Shown here: one piece after another, positions 12,908 through 23,910 of the stretch
How the letters are laid out: every line of letters starts with the position of its first letter
How positions within the stretch are numbered: position 1 is the stretch's first letter
DNA from: Adineta steineri
Taxonomy: Eukaryota > Rotifera > Eurotatoria > Adinetida > Adinetidae
Length of the DNA stretch: 64,000 bases
Direction: 5' to 3'
NCBI GenBank assembly: GCA_905250115.1
Contig: CAJNOI010000071.1
Span: 309,135 to 373,134, forward strand
Translations under genes and position numbers: made by a program
The notes under the pieces: model-generated
Told to the model about the DNA's origin: nothing
The model's database searches: none
Seen by the model: the letters and a program-made list of their open reading frames with translations, nothing else

Positions 12908-13526
12908 TTCAAGTGACACATAAGCAAATCAAATCTAGTCATACAAAAATCATTGTTCTTTCATAAAAAATCCAGCAAAATTCACCGTTTGATTGTCTTT
13001 TCTTTGTGTATATAAGTGTTTGTTTAGTGGCTCATTTTAATGTTTTATTTATAATTGACAAAAAAATATATTGTTCAGATAGGTATTAGATCGATATTAT
13101 TTGAAATTACTTTCAATGAATAAATAAAAATCCAGTTGATTCAGTACAAATAATTTACTATAAAACATATGAATGATTCGTTAAATTTGCATTGCAATTG
13201 AAATATATTCGATACTGATAACAATAAGGTTAGTTTGGTTTATTTAAAAGCACATAGTTTACAATTACATAAAAAGCAGAATAAAATGGGATACAAAAAG
13301 AATAATGGTAATGGACAAGTTTCAATACAAATCAAAAAGACAAAAGGGAAAGAAACAAAGAAAAAAAGGCACAACAAAAGGGAACTGAGCTCAATTATTA
13401 ACAAAAGAATGAATAACGGGTGACATTATGTGTTTACATTTTTTTTATTGGGATATGTTGCGTACAATATTTAAGGCAACTCTCTACTTATAAGAAGAAC
13501 GAAATCAGCTTTGAAAACTTATGATT
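12908..13526. other. Convergent intergenic spacer with DPP-like polyadenylation signals
   Basis: Lies between the DPP-like gene (+) and the giant gene (-). Overlapping AATAAATAAA at 13119-13128 is a likely polyadenylation signal for the + strand gene. The basic, Lys-rich ORF at 13235-13423 is low-complexity and not convincing as a gene. Confidence 0.5.
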
Positions 13527-13532
13527 TTTATT
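13527..13532 (-). terminator. Polyadenylation signal (AATAAA on minus strand) of the giant gene
   Basis: TTTATT on the plus strand, 49 bp beyond the stop of the giant minus-strand ORF, gives AATAAA in the sense orientation. It argues that the gene has acquired eukaryotic 3' processing. Confidence 0.5.
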
Positions 13533-13580
13533 AATATAATTTAAACTTAAAATGAGAGAAATATGTCTTATAAATCATTT

Positions 13581-16500
13581 TTAGGATGTAAACGTTGTCT
13601 TCACATACTTAGCTCTATATAGTGCTACTACCTCATCTCCTTCATCACCTGCTGATATTCTCAGAACTTCTTCAGTTACAAACTGAGTCAACTTTTCAGC
13701 ACCTTGAGGAGAATTGATGTTTAACGGCTCGCAACGTCCTAATGTCTCACTTGCTATTTTCCGAAAGTTTTTTTCTGCTCCCGCATGAAGATAAAATGCA
13801 TGAACGGGAATATCTTTAACTTTTAGCTTTTCTAATTCCGTTATATAATGAGTTGGCGTTTTATATTTAGTTTTACTCCAATACGCATCACCACCAGTAG
13901 CGTTTCTGTCTCTGTTTATTGCTAGCGTATCTTTTGCGGGTGCATCTCCTATCAAAATCACTTGAGATAATTCCTCTGGTTGTTCACTCTGCTGAACCGC
14001 ATGCCAAAGTCCTATCTCAATAGCTTCTTCATAATCACCACCGCCCATAGCCGTAACTTTTGTCATGAAATTTCTTAAGTTACTTGGCTTAGTTTCCCAA
14101 GAAGAACTCTGAAGAATTCCATCTTCTTTACAATCATAGTCTCTATAAATTACAAATTGCATTTGAAACGCATCATCAGGTAGTCCTTTTTCTGCTAAAA
14201 CAATTGAAGCACGTTCAAACATCGTACATACTGTTTCTTTAGCAGCAGATAGTAAACTAGACATAGATCCTGTAGCATCCATTAGCAAAACTGTACGTGA
14301 AGAATCTGCAACTATATTTGCTCCTTGATTTTGCTTAGCTAAAAACGTTTTTATGAGATCGATGTCTCCTGTCATTAATGCATTCATAAATTCTTTCGAT
14401 GCTTTATGCTCAGCCTTACATTGTGCAATACCCAGTTCTTTTGCACCACATTTACTCTCATAACGGGCACTACGAGCTCGATTCAACGTATCGTAAAGTT
14501 TATCACCCATTATTCTCGAAAGATCTTCTTTCCAAGAGGGACCTACTACCCATTCTAAATCTTTACCTAGCAAAATCATCCGATAAGAACCTCTATCTCC
14601 TTGTCGCGCTCCTCTTCCCATGATTTGATACTCTTCAGATAACTCTTCAGAAAAGAATGACTGAAGAACATGAATACCACCATTCAGTAATAGGTCTTGA
14701 TTACGACAAATAAAATCAGTTCCTCGTCCAAATGTTCGAGTTAATAGTGTCACTTTACCAATTGTAGCAGCACGTTTCACGCATAATTCTCTGTCTTTTA
14801 CAGCCACTTTTTCCATTATTATTTGAACGTCTTGTTTTCTAGTAGATAATTCTTTAGAATTATAAAATTCTATTAATTTATCTTCTGATTCAAAAAATAC
14901 TAGAATCGCCCGATCTACATTACATACTCTTTGAATTTCTCCAAAAATTTCCATAAAATATTCACTCTCATCAAGTATTACACGTACATCAGTCATTGGA
15001 TTATAGCTACGATTGGTACTTCCAAAAACTGATGGCATATACGTCATTTTATCGATTACATATACATCTTTTAATATTTTCTTTTCTACCTTAGCAAGTG
15101 TTGTCAAAGTACCAGTTACACCACCGATATATGCAAAATCATGAGGCATTTCAGCATAAGAAAATGTTCCACAGTTAATAAGAATACCGACATTTTCATT
15201 TAGACTATTATGACTGATACTACCCTTTTCATTTTCATGATAATATGCCCAAACTGTATCATAACCACGAACAACATTATCAACTATAGATTCACCTTCG
15301 ACATAGACAATCTTATCATTTTGAACTATATATGTTGACGATTGATATGATTGTAAAGCAGCTAACATATCTTTTATAGCTTCATCAAAAAGAAAAATCC
15401 AATTACTATATTTAGCTACACAAGCTTGGTATGTGGGCAGCACCTTGACACTATTTAATGATCGTAATGTCTTATTTTGCCAGATAGAATCTAATAATGC
15501 TTTTATTGAAGGATCTTTTAGATAAACTGATGGTATGTACATTCCACCATAATATTTATCACTTAGAAAAACATCTACTTCATCAATTAACAGTACTTTT
15601 GAACGTCTACACGATGATGTGTCAGTGACATCTAATTGTTTTTTATTCGTTACAATCATATCACACACTTTTTCTCTTACATTACATTGTTCGTTCAATA
15701 ATTGTTCACATAATTTATTAAAAGTACCATATTCAATTCGTTCTTCTATTCCAAGTGCTCGGAAAACTGATGCAAAATCATTCTTATCACGTGTACTTAA
15801 AACTTCACTATAACAAGAACAATTGACATCAACTCCAGTAAGAGCAAAAACGCAAGCAGTGATTGCTAATATAACTGATTTACCTTCACCTGTACCTACT
15901 TCGACTAAGTTATTCACTAAATCATCGGATGCTTTTTTTGAATAAGTTCTTCCAAATAGTGGATCTTTTTTCTCTATTTCATAACCAAGACCAAGTAACC
16001 GAAAAATAGCGATGACCTGTCCAACATGTGGCATTAATAAATAAGATTTAGATTCGTCAATACCACGCATTGTATTATAATGTTGAGTATTTTTCAAAGT
16101 CCAAATAGCAAATATATATGCCAAAAGTGTAGGAATATCATCTTTAAAATGTTGAGTCCATGTTACAGAATTAGATGTTTTAGTTACTGTACTAGTCAGA
16201 CGTCTGGTTTCGGAAATCAATATTTCTAAATCAGGTTCTTTCTTATTGTTCTGTGTAAGTAATTTCAAAAAATTAGACAATAATTCATCGTATGTTTTTT
16301 TAAAGGTGCAATAACGCAAACGCAAATTTTCCTTAGCTAAATCTGTTCCAGTTAACTTTTCTATTAAATATTCAAGGTCATCCTGTTTTTGCATTTTTTC
16401 TCGACGTCTTCTCCAATCTTCTCCACTTAAACTAGAATGTTCGCTAATTAATCGTGCACCTATGTCCGTTTTCTCTAATTCTACAGATAAACTTGCAATA

Positions 16501-19500
16501 CCGACAGGACCTTGACTTTGTTTATAATGCTGGAGTACATCATCAATTTCATCATTAATATATTTCTCAAACATTGATAAATTTTCAGCGAAAAATTTTA
16601 TTTTGATTAATGTGCTGGAAAGTTTTGAAACATCATAATTAGATTCTTTTATTTCTTTCTTTAAAGGACGGATTTTTTCAAGAATTTTCTCTTGAGAATC
16701 ATCTAAAATTTGTTTGACATTAAGTCCCGAGAGATGTATATATTTGTCAAACGACGCAAGGTGATTATAGTACGTGCGGAAATCATCTGCATCCTTAGCC
16801 AAGAGTTCGGCTTTTGATGCTTTACCCATCAATTGACTCGTAATTTTCTCGATTTTTTCTTTAATATTCTTTTCAAATGTATCCATATCAATTGGTAACA
16901 ATAAAACATCCTTAAACTTAGTATCTATATTTTTTAATATACTTAATATATTCCGCAGATTATTAAATAAATCGTCACGCTCTGCTTCAAATCGGATCGT
17001 CTCATCAGTTATAAATTCAACGTTCAATTGACTCTTTAGATTATCGATCATTTGTTCAAGTTCACTAATCATACTTTTGTATGAAATAATTTTTTTCATT
17101 TCTTTTAAAAAATTTTGTACTAAATTATGATTTAAAGAACATCGACTAACTGTGTCTAATAATGTTTGCCATTTTTTCGATATTAACATGGTTTCATATA
17201 GTTTAATAGGGTTCATATCTTTTAAAGCACTTTGAAATTTTTCAGAATTATTAATTAAATATTCTGATACTTTTCGAAATGCTTCTCGAATATTTTGCAT
17301 GATTTCATTTGGAAAAAATTCTTCAATTCGCGTACTCAATGTGTTCGAAAACTCAAGATAAATTATTATATCGGTAAAAGCCTTTTCAAGTGTTGATGTC
17401 TGTTCAATCGAAGATATGTTGCTGAGAGTATCACAACAATTGGAAAGTCGTTTAATCATGAGAACACGAATATTTTCCGAAATAGCTTTAATTTCTGAAA
17501 TATAATCGCCAAGATGTTCTTCGTATTTTATTATTTTTTTTGTGATATCAATAGCAGATTGAATGTTTTGCTCATCTAATGATTTCTGTATGTTCGTTCG
17601 GTACATTTGTAATTTCTTAATACATTCTTCACGTAATCTTTTCAGGAAATCAGGCATGTTTTGTTTGCTATACCGTTCTGCTAGATGTCTTATCTTCATA
17701 ATCCCATGTTCATCATCGTCTACAGTCACGACCGAAGTAACTAGTTCCTGTTTATATTCTTCTTTTTCTTTCTCGATTAGCTTGTTCAATTCATCAATCT
17801 GCTGTTTAAACTGCATCTGAAGATCGTCGGGTAAAAAGCAGAGAGCATAATTTAGTGAGCTGATTTTCGCAGAACGTTCATTCAAAGGTGCCTTGCGTAC
17901 ATCTTCTATCGCTAGACTGAACGTTTGTCGAGTTTTCGCTAACATTAAAGTGTATGCCTGAGTAAATCTTGCACTACCATGGGCAGCAACCGCTTTCAAT
18001 TTAGCTAAAAGATCTTTAGGCGGATTAATAGAAAACTGATTAATATTGGAAATCTCAGTTCGTTCTAAAACGCCATTAACTATATCATCTAATTTGCTTC
18101 TTAATTCTTTACTTTTTTTTTGCACATTGTCTGATGTACAATATCCCGCTAATTCACGCTGTACTTGACTCAAAGTTTCCATACCTTGCTCCGTTTCTGA
18201 GAAACTATCAGCCTCCATAAATGCTTCAATAGATCCGAGTCCTCGCAAAATAATTTCAGCTAAAATGTCATTAATTTGACTTTCAAACGCTCGAAGATTT
18301 TCTTTAAGATTTCCATCAAGAAGTTCGATAATACTGTTTTTATTGCAAGCAATTCGAATTTTATCAATGTTTTCTTTGATTTGTGTTATCTGAATTCGAT
18401 TATCTTCTCTTTCGATTTTTCCATCGAGCCAATTTACGATACTTCTTGTGTCCTTCATCAACTTATTTAATGAACACTGTAGATCATGCGTAATTTGAGT
18501 TTTATCTTTTTGATTCAATGGATTATTTTCGATATCCGATAATACTATATCTGCATTAGCATAATCGCCTTTCGATATATAATCCAAGACAGTTCTATAT
18601 GCTACTTTGCACTCTCTATATATTTCTCCTTGATATTGTTTATACAAAGCTGCAAATCCATTTCCGGCAAAAACGTTCACACAGAAACGGTCAACACAAG
18701 TTAGTGCTTGAGCAATGATTAGTTGATCTTTTAATTCTTTAAGTTTACCCGAAACTTTATATTCCTCCATTTTCGCATTTAAATTACGATGAAAATCAAG
18801 AAATTCTTGATGTAATTTTTCTATAGTTTCAGCAGCATTAATACGTTCGAAAACATGTGGAAATCTACTAAATGATGATAATTCTTGTAAACAGATTTCT
18901 AAATCTTGGGAATATATAAAAGGACCTCCTTCAGAGTTTGCATTACGTACATAATTAAATTTTTCATTTATTTGTTTTTTTAAAAAATCACCATATTCTC
19001 TAACATATTTATCTAAATTTTCATTTACATCCATGACACTTTCTCTTATACTATCATGATTAACTTTCTCACACTGGATTATATACACTATCGCATTATT
19101 TGCCATCGAAGCATCCATTCGACCAGTAAAGTGATAGATTTGTTTACTTTTTCTACGTTCATTAATAATTTGTGTTCTCTCTTGTATAGCGTAATCAAGT
19201 GAGTCATAGCTATTGAATTCTTTCTCTAGAATAAAACTAGTTTCTTCAGATGAAGAATGACGAGTAGTTAATAATGAATCATGTTCTTTCTTTATGGATT
19301 CAAGGCGACACAGAGACTTATTTAGTTCTGTAATCTCATCTTGAATTCTTTGAATGTCATTATCATATTTGTTATCGAGTTGCGTAATTTGTTCGTATAC
19401 TAACTCAATACGATCATAACCGTGATCCTGTAAATAGGCATCAGCTTCAACATTGTAATTCGAAGATCTTGATAAGATCTTATTCGATAAATTTTCAATT

Positions 19501-22500
19501 AGACCTTTCGGTGTATGCAATATATTCGCGTACTCTGTAACAATCTTATGCAATCTGTTAGGCTCATTCTCTTTTGCACATTCTACAGTTGCCTTTAGTT
19601 CATGTTGTACTTTTTGCTTAGTTTTAACTTCTTCAATTTCGTTATTCAACATGTCAATATCGGTATAACCTTGGTTTTTTAAAAATACACGAGCTGGATG
19701 TACATTTTCGTACTGTCGTTTTATTTCTTCTAATTCTTTTAATTGTTTCTTTGTCTGATAAACGACTTTATCTTGTAAATCAAAACTTTTTTGAATACGA
19801 TCGAACACATCTTGTGTGCATTTAGAAAATCGTTCAAGAATTTCTTTTCTGTACTTTTCTAATTCTGGAACACTACGCTCTAAATCTCTCATCGATTCTA
19901 TTTTTTGAACAATCTCCATTGCAACAGGTACATTATCGGGACATTTTAAGCTAAAATCTGTTTTTATCAATTTTTTCTGTAACTGAGAAGCATATTGTAC
20001 TAATTCGTCTTTGATACGAAGCATTAAATTATCATATGCCCCTGGACTAATTTGATTGATCCATCCAGCATTTTTTAAACGTGCTAATGATCGTGAAAGA
20101 TATTTAAAATTGGTAATGCCTCTTTGTTGATCTATAGCACTGAGTAATTTTTCTGCATCTGCTTGTACTTCCCGCATATAACTACTAATATTCTCAATGG
20201 TCTGATAGTATGTTCCAGCAGTTTTTGATTCAAGTTCGGGAATAATACGAATAGCATCCATGTCATCGACTAATGATTTTATATGTTCTAAGGCTTGATC
20301 TCCATTTCTTTCGAAAAGTTGCTTAATTCGAACATTAATTTCATTAAAATAGTTGATTATCTTTACGATAAACTCATTGTAAATTCCATTTAAACTTTTG
20401 ATGTTCTCTTCGAGAGGTTCATGTTCATTTGAATTTGTCATTTCTTTTTTTGATAGTTTTAAATATCTCAAAACATGTTCTTGAACTGTAGCATTCTCCC
20501 TAGCTGATCTTAGTATCTCCATATAGTTTTTAATAGTTTCAACTTCTTCTGAATTTAATCTAACTTTTGCTAAAACTAGTCCCGCTTTCTCAGAATAACT
20601 ATTTAGATATTTCAAGAAATCTTTGACAGTATTGCTATATGCTTTTTGAACTTGTTCATGCAAATGTTTTTCCAAAGCACGTGCAGATTGAAATATATTA
20701 AGAAGAATTTCGGCAATTTCTGTGAAATTATTATTTGGAATAAGATCACGTGCATTTTGTACTAATTCATTGAAATGCTTTTGAAATTTTTTACAACTAC
20801 TATTATAATTTTCTTTGAGTTCGACAAATGAATCTTTTAACATTTGAAGATTATCTAAATAGATTGTTACAAAAGGACTGTGTAACTCTACTTCATTTAA
20901 ACTACGATCTATTTCATTAAGTTTAGTAATAATATTTTGAATCAATGCTGCAGGTGATAATAAAGATGTTCCTAAATGTTTTTTCAATATTTGAGCATGT
21001 TCAAGATATTTCATAGAACTTTCGTATTCTATAATATCTTTTCTTTGCAGTCCATCTTGGCTGGCTAGTAGACGATTAAATTTTTCCTTTATTTCTATAC
21101 TATGATTATCAATACTTTCACTAACGAAACGAACAGATTCTTTATAAATATCTCGAATAAAACTTTCTTTCATTAGATCATTTAGAATTTGTAAATCATC
21201 CAAATAATACAATACAAGATCAATATCTTTATGTTTCATTGCACAAATGATACTAAATTTATCGCGTTGTACGTGATCAGAAATAGTAGCACGTGTTTCT
21301 TCACTCATTGAGAATCGAAAAACTTCTGCTGGATACATAATACCGCGTACATCCATCAAATTTTCAATTAACTCTTTTGGGCTGTCAGTCGTTGGACTGA
21401 TTTTGTCAGCACCTTTTTTCGTTTTTCGAATCATATCTTTCAATACCTTGACAAAAACAATATCAGACTGTAAGGTTGCATCGCCATCTACTTGATCAGT
21501 TTTAATACTTAATAACAAAGCATGTATATCTGTTTTTTCTGGATATTTAGTAAATGCATAGTAGATAGCATCAAGTTTGTCTTCTATTCCATGTACCATA
21601 CTAATTAATATGTGCGCCAATTTCTGAATACCTTGCCCTCGGTCGCCTAAACTTTTGTAACTTGACAAAGCCAATAACTTCACACTTTTCGTTCCTTTCA
21701 AGGCTTCAATAACTCCTATACTGTTTGCGATATCGACTTCAGGACCTGCTGTATCACCAAAACCTGGTGCATCACAAAATGTAATTACACCGGACTCGTG
21801 AGGACCTAAAACGTCTTTTAATTGAACGGTAACAGGTGCAATATATCGTGTCTCGGACTTCTGCAGAGGGCTACTAACAACGTTTTTCAAATCTGGATTT
21901 TTAATTGATCCAACTGCTGTTACATGTTGTAAGTATATCCCAGGACTAATTTCTACTTGAACTTCTTTCATTTTAGCACCTGAAAGAAACTGAATAGTCG
22001 TGGATTTACCGGCACCCGTTGTTCCTATCAAAAGAACTATGTCTTTATACTTAATCAATTCGGCAGCTTCTTTTGCTTTTGCAGTAAGTTTCTGTATTTC
22101 TAACACATTCAACGAACTAAACTTTTTTAAAAGCTCGTTCAAATAACCCACTATGCGTGAATAGTTATCGATATTTAAATGCGTCTCCAAATTATGAAGA
22201 ATAGTTTTTATATTATCCGACAATAATTCTTCTCTTTTCATCTGATCCTTCAGCTTCTGTATTGATAACATTAATGTATCTTGATCTTGTGAAGCTATAT
22301 TTTCTCCTAATAATTTTTGCTCAAAATACGCTAGAAGTTCTATGACAGTTTTTCTAGCACAAACTGGCATAGCGTTGGCTTCGTCATGTAGGTCCTTGAT
22401 GTGCGAGATATTTTTCTCTGGGTGATTTGGTAGGCCCAGTAGTGATGGATTAATATCAGACTCTGGTTGTAATGTATCCATGATAGGTTTCGACTGAGAT

Positions 22501-23807
22501 TGGATTATGATCGACGAAAGTTTGTCAATCTCCTTGGCAAGATTTTGTAGTTTTATTAGTTCCTCCAAATTAATATTTTCTTTCTGGGCATCTTCTGTTC
22601 TTTCTTCATCTTCATAATCTTTAATTCTTTCTGTTGTTTTCTGTATTCTTTGTAACAACGCAGCTTCGTCTCGAACTTTAAATCTTACTAATCCGTTGTC
22701 AAATTTTTTTCTCAGCTGAAGAAGTTTCAGTTGGTTATCCTGCTCAGGTGAAGACGACTTTTGCGTCAATTCATTTATTTCATTCATCAGATACTGTAAT
22801 TGTNNNNNNNNNNACTTTTGCGTCAATTCATTTATTTCATTCATCAGATACTGTAATTGTCGAAGCTCTTTCAAAATAATATTTTCTTTCTCGACATCGT
22901 CTGTTCTTTCTTCATCTTCAAAGTCTTTGATTCGTTCTTCTGTTTTCTGTATTCTTTGTAATAACCCAGCTTTATCTCGGATTTTGAATTTTCCTAACCC
23001 CTTATTAAATTCTCCTGTCATTTCTTCAAGTTTCGACTGACTATTATGAATGAATATAGAAGGCTTGCCTTTCATCCGAGCAATGTCATTTGTCAGATTT
23101 TGTAATTGCAGTAGTTCCTTCAAAGTAATGTTTTCTTTGACGGCATCTTCTGTTCTTTCTTCATTTTCAAAGTCTCTGATTCGTTCTTCTGTTTTCTGTA
23201 TTCTCTGTAACAACCCAGGTACATCTCGGATTTTGAACTTTTTGAATCCATCGTTTAGTTCTTGCTCTTTTTCACTGAGTTCATAGTTATTACCTGATAT
23301 TGGATTAGACGTTATCGATGTCGGAATACTTGAATGTTGATTATTTCCAACTGCATTTAATAAGTTTTTAATAGTTAATACTGAACTACATTTTTGATCA
23401 GCATGCTTAAGTCCATCCTTTAGTTGAAAAACAGCTGATGGATAAACTTCAGCAAGTTGTTCTTGTAATGAATGATCAATAACATTAGATCCACTAACTG
23501 GATCAATATATTCGGCTCGTACAATATGATCAGCTGCTTGAAATTCGATTAAAACTCCAACCCAATGAAGATCGTCTATACAGCAAAGAATCAGAAGAAT
23601 ACGTTTGTCTGTATGAATTTCACGTTCTTCTTGTAATTGATGTTTCAATTGGTCTTCGACATGACTATTGATAGCTGGTAGTACATAAATTTCCTTCGAA
23701 AATAATTCAGGAGATTGTTGGCGTGATTTTTGCAGCTGAGCTATTAAGACTGCCCGAATATCACTAAAGCCATATTGTGTATTTGTTGCTTGATTCAAAT
23801 AATCCAT
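13581..23807 (-). CDS. Giant intronless multidomain protein: CE-protease-like, P-loop GTPase, SecA-type ATPase, vWA (3408 codons)
   Basis: One uninterrupted minus-strand reading frame of 10.2 kb in a locus where other long genes have 10-20 introns. Regions in order: residues about 60-150 resemble a CE-clan (Ulp1/YopJ-type) cysteine protease, with HW at 81-82, DP at 102-103 and candidate nucleophile Cys140. At about 185-420 are three copies of a Glu/Lys-rich repeat with core LLQRIQKTEERIKDFEDEER. A P-loop GTPase follows near 590-700 (GTTGAGKST, then DAPGFGDT, then TKYPEKTD). About 700-2500 is mostly helical or coiled coil. A SecA-like motor spans about 2550-3110 (Walker A GTGEGKS, Walker B LLIDEVDVFL, GRGTDF, GRGARQGDRGS). 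A vWA domain covers about 3170-3390 (DATGSM, GGGDYEEAIE, GDAPAKD). The SecA motor is bacterial in type; horizontal acquisition is inferred. The function of the whole is unknown. Start chosen as the first Met of the open frame. Confidence 0.85.
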   Translation of the reverse strand: MDYLNQATNTQYGFSDIRAVLIAQLQKSRQQSPELFSKEIYVLPAINSHVEDQLKHQLQEEREIHTDKRILLILCCIDDLHWVGVLIEFQAADHIVRAEYIDPVSGSNVIDHSLQEQLAEVYPSAVFQLKDGLKHADQKCSSVLTIKNLLNAVGNNQHSSIPTSITSNPISGNNYELSEKEQELNDGFKKFKIRDVPGLLQRIQKTEERIRDFENEERTEDAVKENITLKELLQLQNLTNDIARMKGKPSIFIHNSQSKLEEMTGEFNKGLGKFKIRDKAGLLQRIQKTEERIKDFEDEERTDDVEKENIILKELRQLQYLMNEINELTQKXXXXQLQYLMNEINELTQKSSSPEQDNQLKLLQLRKKFDNGLVRFKVRDEAALLQRIQKTTERIKDYEDEERTEDAQKENINLEELIKLQNLAKEIDKLSSIIIQSQSKPIMDTLQPESDINPSLLGLPNHPEKNISHIKDLHDEANAMPVCARKTVIELLAYFEQKLLGENIASQDQDTLMLSIQKLKDQMKREELLSDNIKTILHNLETHLNIDNYSRIVGYLNELLKKFSSLNVLEIQKLTAKAKEAAELIKYKDIVLLIGTTGAGKSTTIQFLSGAKMKEVQVEISPGIYLQHVTAVGSIKNPDLKNVVSSPLQKSETRYIAPVTVQLKDVLGPHESGVITFCDAPGFGDTAGPEVDIANSIGVIEALKGTKSVKLLALSSYKSLGDRGQGIQKLAHILISMVHGIEDKLDAIYYAFTKYPEKTDIHALLLSIKTDQVDGDATLQSDIVFVKVLKDMIRKTKKGADKISPTTDSPKELIENLMDVRGIMYPAEVFRFSMSEETRATISDHVQRDKFSIICAMKHKDIDLVLYYLDDLQILNDLMKESFIRDIYKESVRFVSESIDNHSIEIKEKFNRLLASQDGLQRKDIIEYESSMKYLEHAQILKKHLGTSLLSPAALIQNIITKLNEIDRSLNEVELHSPFVTIYLDNLQMLKDSFVELKENYNSSCKKFQKHFNELVQNARDLIPNNNFTEIAEILLNIFQSARALEKHLHEQVQKAYSNTVKDFLKYLNSYSEKAGLVLAKVRLNSEEVETIKNYMEILRSARENATVQEHVLRYLKLSKKEMTNSNEHEPLEENIKSLNGIYNEFIVKIINYFNEINVRIKQLFERNGDQALEHIKSLVDDMDAIRIIPELESKTAGTYYQTIENISSYMREVQADAEKLLSAIDQQRGITNFKYLSRSLARLKNAGWINQISPGAYDNLMLRIKDELVQYASQLQKKLIKTDFSLKCPDNVPVAMEIVQKIESMRDLERSVPELEKYRKEILERFSKCTQDVFDRIQKSFDLQDKVVYQTKKQLKELEEIKRQYENVHPARVFLKNQGYTDIDMLNNEIEEVKTKQKVQHELKATVECAKENEPNRLHKIVTEYANILHTPKGLIENLSNKILSRSSNYNVEADAYLQDHGYDRIELVYEQITQLDNKYDNDIQRIQDEITELNKSLCRLESIKKEHDSLLTTRHSSSEETSFILEKEFNSYDSLDYAIQERTQIINERRKSKQIYHFTGRMDASMANNAIVYIIQCEKVNHDSIRESVMDVNENLDKYVREYGDFLKKQINEKFNYVRNANSEGGPFIYSQDLEICLQELSSFSRFPHVFERINAAETIEKLHQEFLDFHRNLNAKMEEYKVSGKLKELKDQLIIAQALTCVDRFCVNVFAGNGFAALYKQYQGEIYRECKVAYRTVLDYISKGDYANADIVLSDIENNPLNQKDKTQITHDLQCSLNKLMKDTRSIVNWLDGKIEREDNRIQITQIKENIDKIRIACNKNSIIELLDGNLKENLRAFESQINDILAEIILRGLGSIEAFMEADSFSETEQGMETLSQVQRELAGYCTSDNVQKKSKELRSKLDDIVNGVLERTEISNINQFSINPPKDLLAKLKAVAAHGSARFTQAYTLMLAKTRQTFSLAIEDVRKAPLNERSAKISSLNYALCFLPDDLQMQFKQQIDELNKLIEKEKEEYKQELVTSVVTVDDDEHGIMKIRHLAERYSKQNMPDFLKRLREECIKKLQMYRTNIQKSLDEQNIQSAIDITKKIIKYEEHLGDYISEIKAISENIRVLMIKRLSNCCDTLSNISSIEQTSTLEKAFTDIIIYLEFSNTLSTRIEEFFPNEIMQNIREAFRKVSEYLINNSEKFQSALKDMNPIKLYETMLISKKWQTLLDTVSRCSLNHNLVQNFLKEMKKIISYKSMISELEQMIDNLKSQLNVEFITDETIRFEAERDDLFNNLRNILSILKNIDTKFKDVLLLPIDMDTFEKNIKEKIEKITSQLMGKASKAELLAKDADDFRTYYNHLASFDKYIHLSGLNVKQILDDSQEKILEKIRPLKKEIKESNYDVSKLSSTLIKIKFFAENLSMFEKYINDEIDDVLQHYKQSQGPVGIASLSVELEKTDIGARLISEHSSLSGEDWRRRREKMQKQDDLEYLIEKLTGTDLAKENLRLRYCTFKKTYDELLSNFLKLLTQNNKKEPDLEILISETRRLTSTVTKTSNSVTWTQHFKDDIPTLLAYIFAIWTLKNTQHYNTMRGIDESKSYLLMPHVGQVIAIFRLLGLGYEIEKKDPLFGRTYSKKASDDLVNNLVEVGTGEGKSVILAITACVFALTGVDVNCSCYSEVLSTRDKNDFASVFRALGIEERIEYGTFNKLCEQLLNEQCNVREKVCDMIVTNKKQLDVTDTSSCRRSKVLLIDEVDVFLSDKYYGGMYIPSVYLKDPSIKALLDSIWQNKTLRSLNSVKVLPTYQACVAKYSNWIFLFDEAIKDMLAALQSYQSSTYIVQNDKIVYVEGESIVDNVVRGYDTVWAYYHENEKGSISHNSLNENVGILINCGTFSYAEMPHDFAYIGGVTGTLTTLAKVEKKILKDVYVIDKMTYMPSVFGSTNRSYNPMTDVRVILDESEYFMEIFGEIQRVCNVDRAILVFFESEDKLIEFYNSKELSTRKQDVQIIMEKVAVKDRELCVKRAATIGKVTLLTRTFGRGTDFICRNQDLLLNGGIHVLQSFFSEELSEEYQIMGRGARQGDRGSYRMILLGKDLEWVVGPSWKEDLSRIMGDKLYDTLNRARSARYESKCGAKELGIAQCKAEHKASKEFMNALMTGDIDLIKTFLAKQNQGANIVADSSRTVLLMDATGSMSSLLSAAKETVCTMFERASIVLAEKGLPDDAFQMQFVIYRDYDCKEDGILQSSSWETKPSNLRNFMTKVTAMGGGDYEEAIEIGLWHAVQQSEQPEELSQVILIGDAPAKDTLAINRDRNATGGDAYWSKTKYKTPTHYITELEKLKVKDIPVHAFYLHAGAEKNFRKIASETLGRCEPLNINSPQGAEKLTQFVTEEVLRISAGDEGDEVVALYRAKYVKTTFTS
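22757..22860. other. Assembly gap (10 N) flanked by identical 47-bp copies
   Basis: Ns occupy 22804-22813. The 47 bases before the gap (22757-22803) are identical to the 47 after it (22814-22860). This is what an unmerged overlap between two contig ends looks like. Copy plus gap is 57 nt, so the giant frame stays open through it, but 19 codons of the predicted protein are probably artificial. Confidence 0.85.
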
Positions 23808-23910
23808 CAGTAAAATATTGATGTCTTCTTATTAAGTGTGCCGGTTACTGTAGAATTTGCGAGTTTTATCTAAATACAAGAGAATATTATCGTTATTTGT
23901 AATTCAGGAA

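Noticed and set aside
13581-23807. Giant gene as bacterial contamination of the assembly
   Set aside because: Base composition matches the surroundings, flanking DNA is host-like without a gap at either end, and eukaryote-style leader intron and AATAAA are present.
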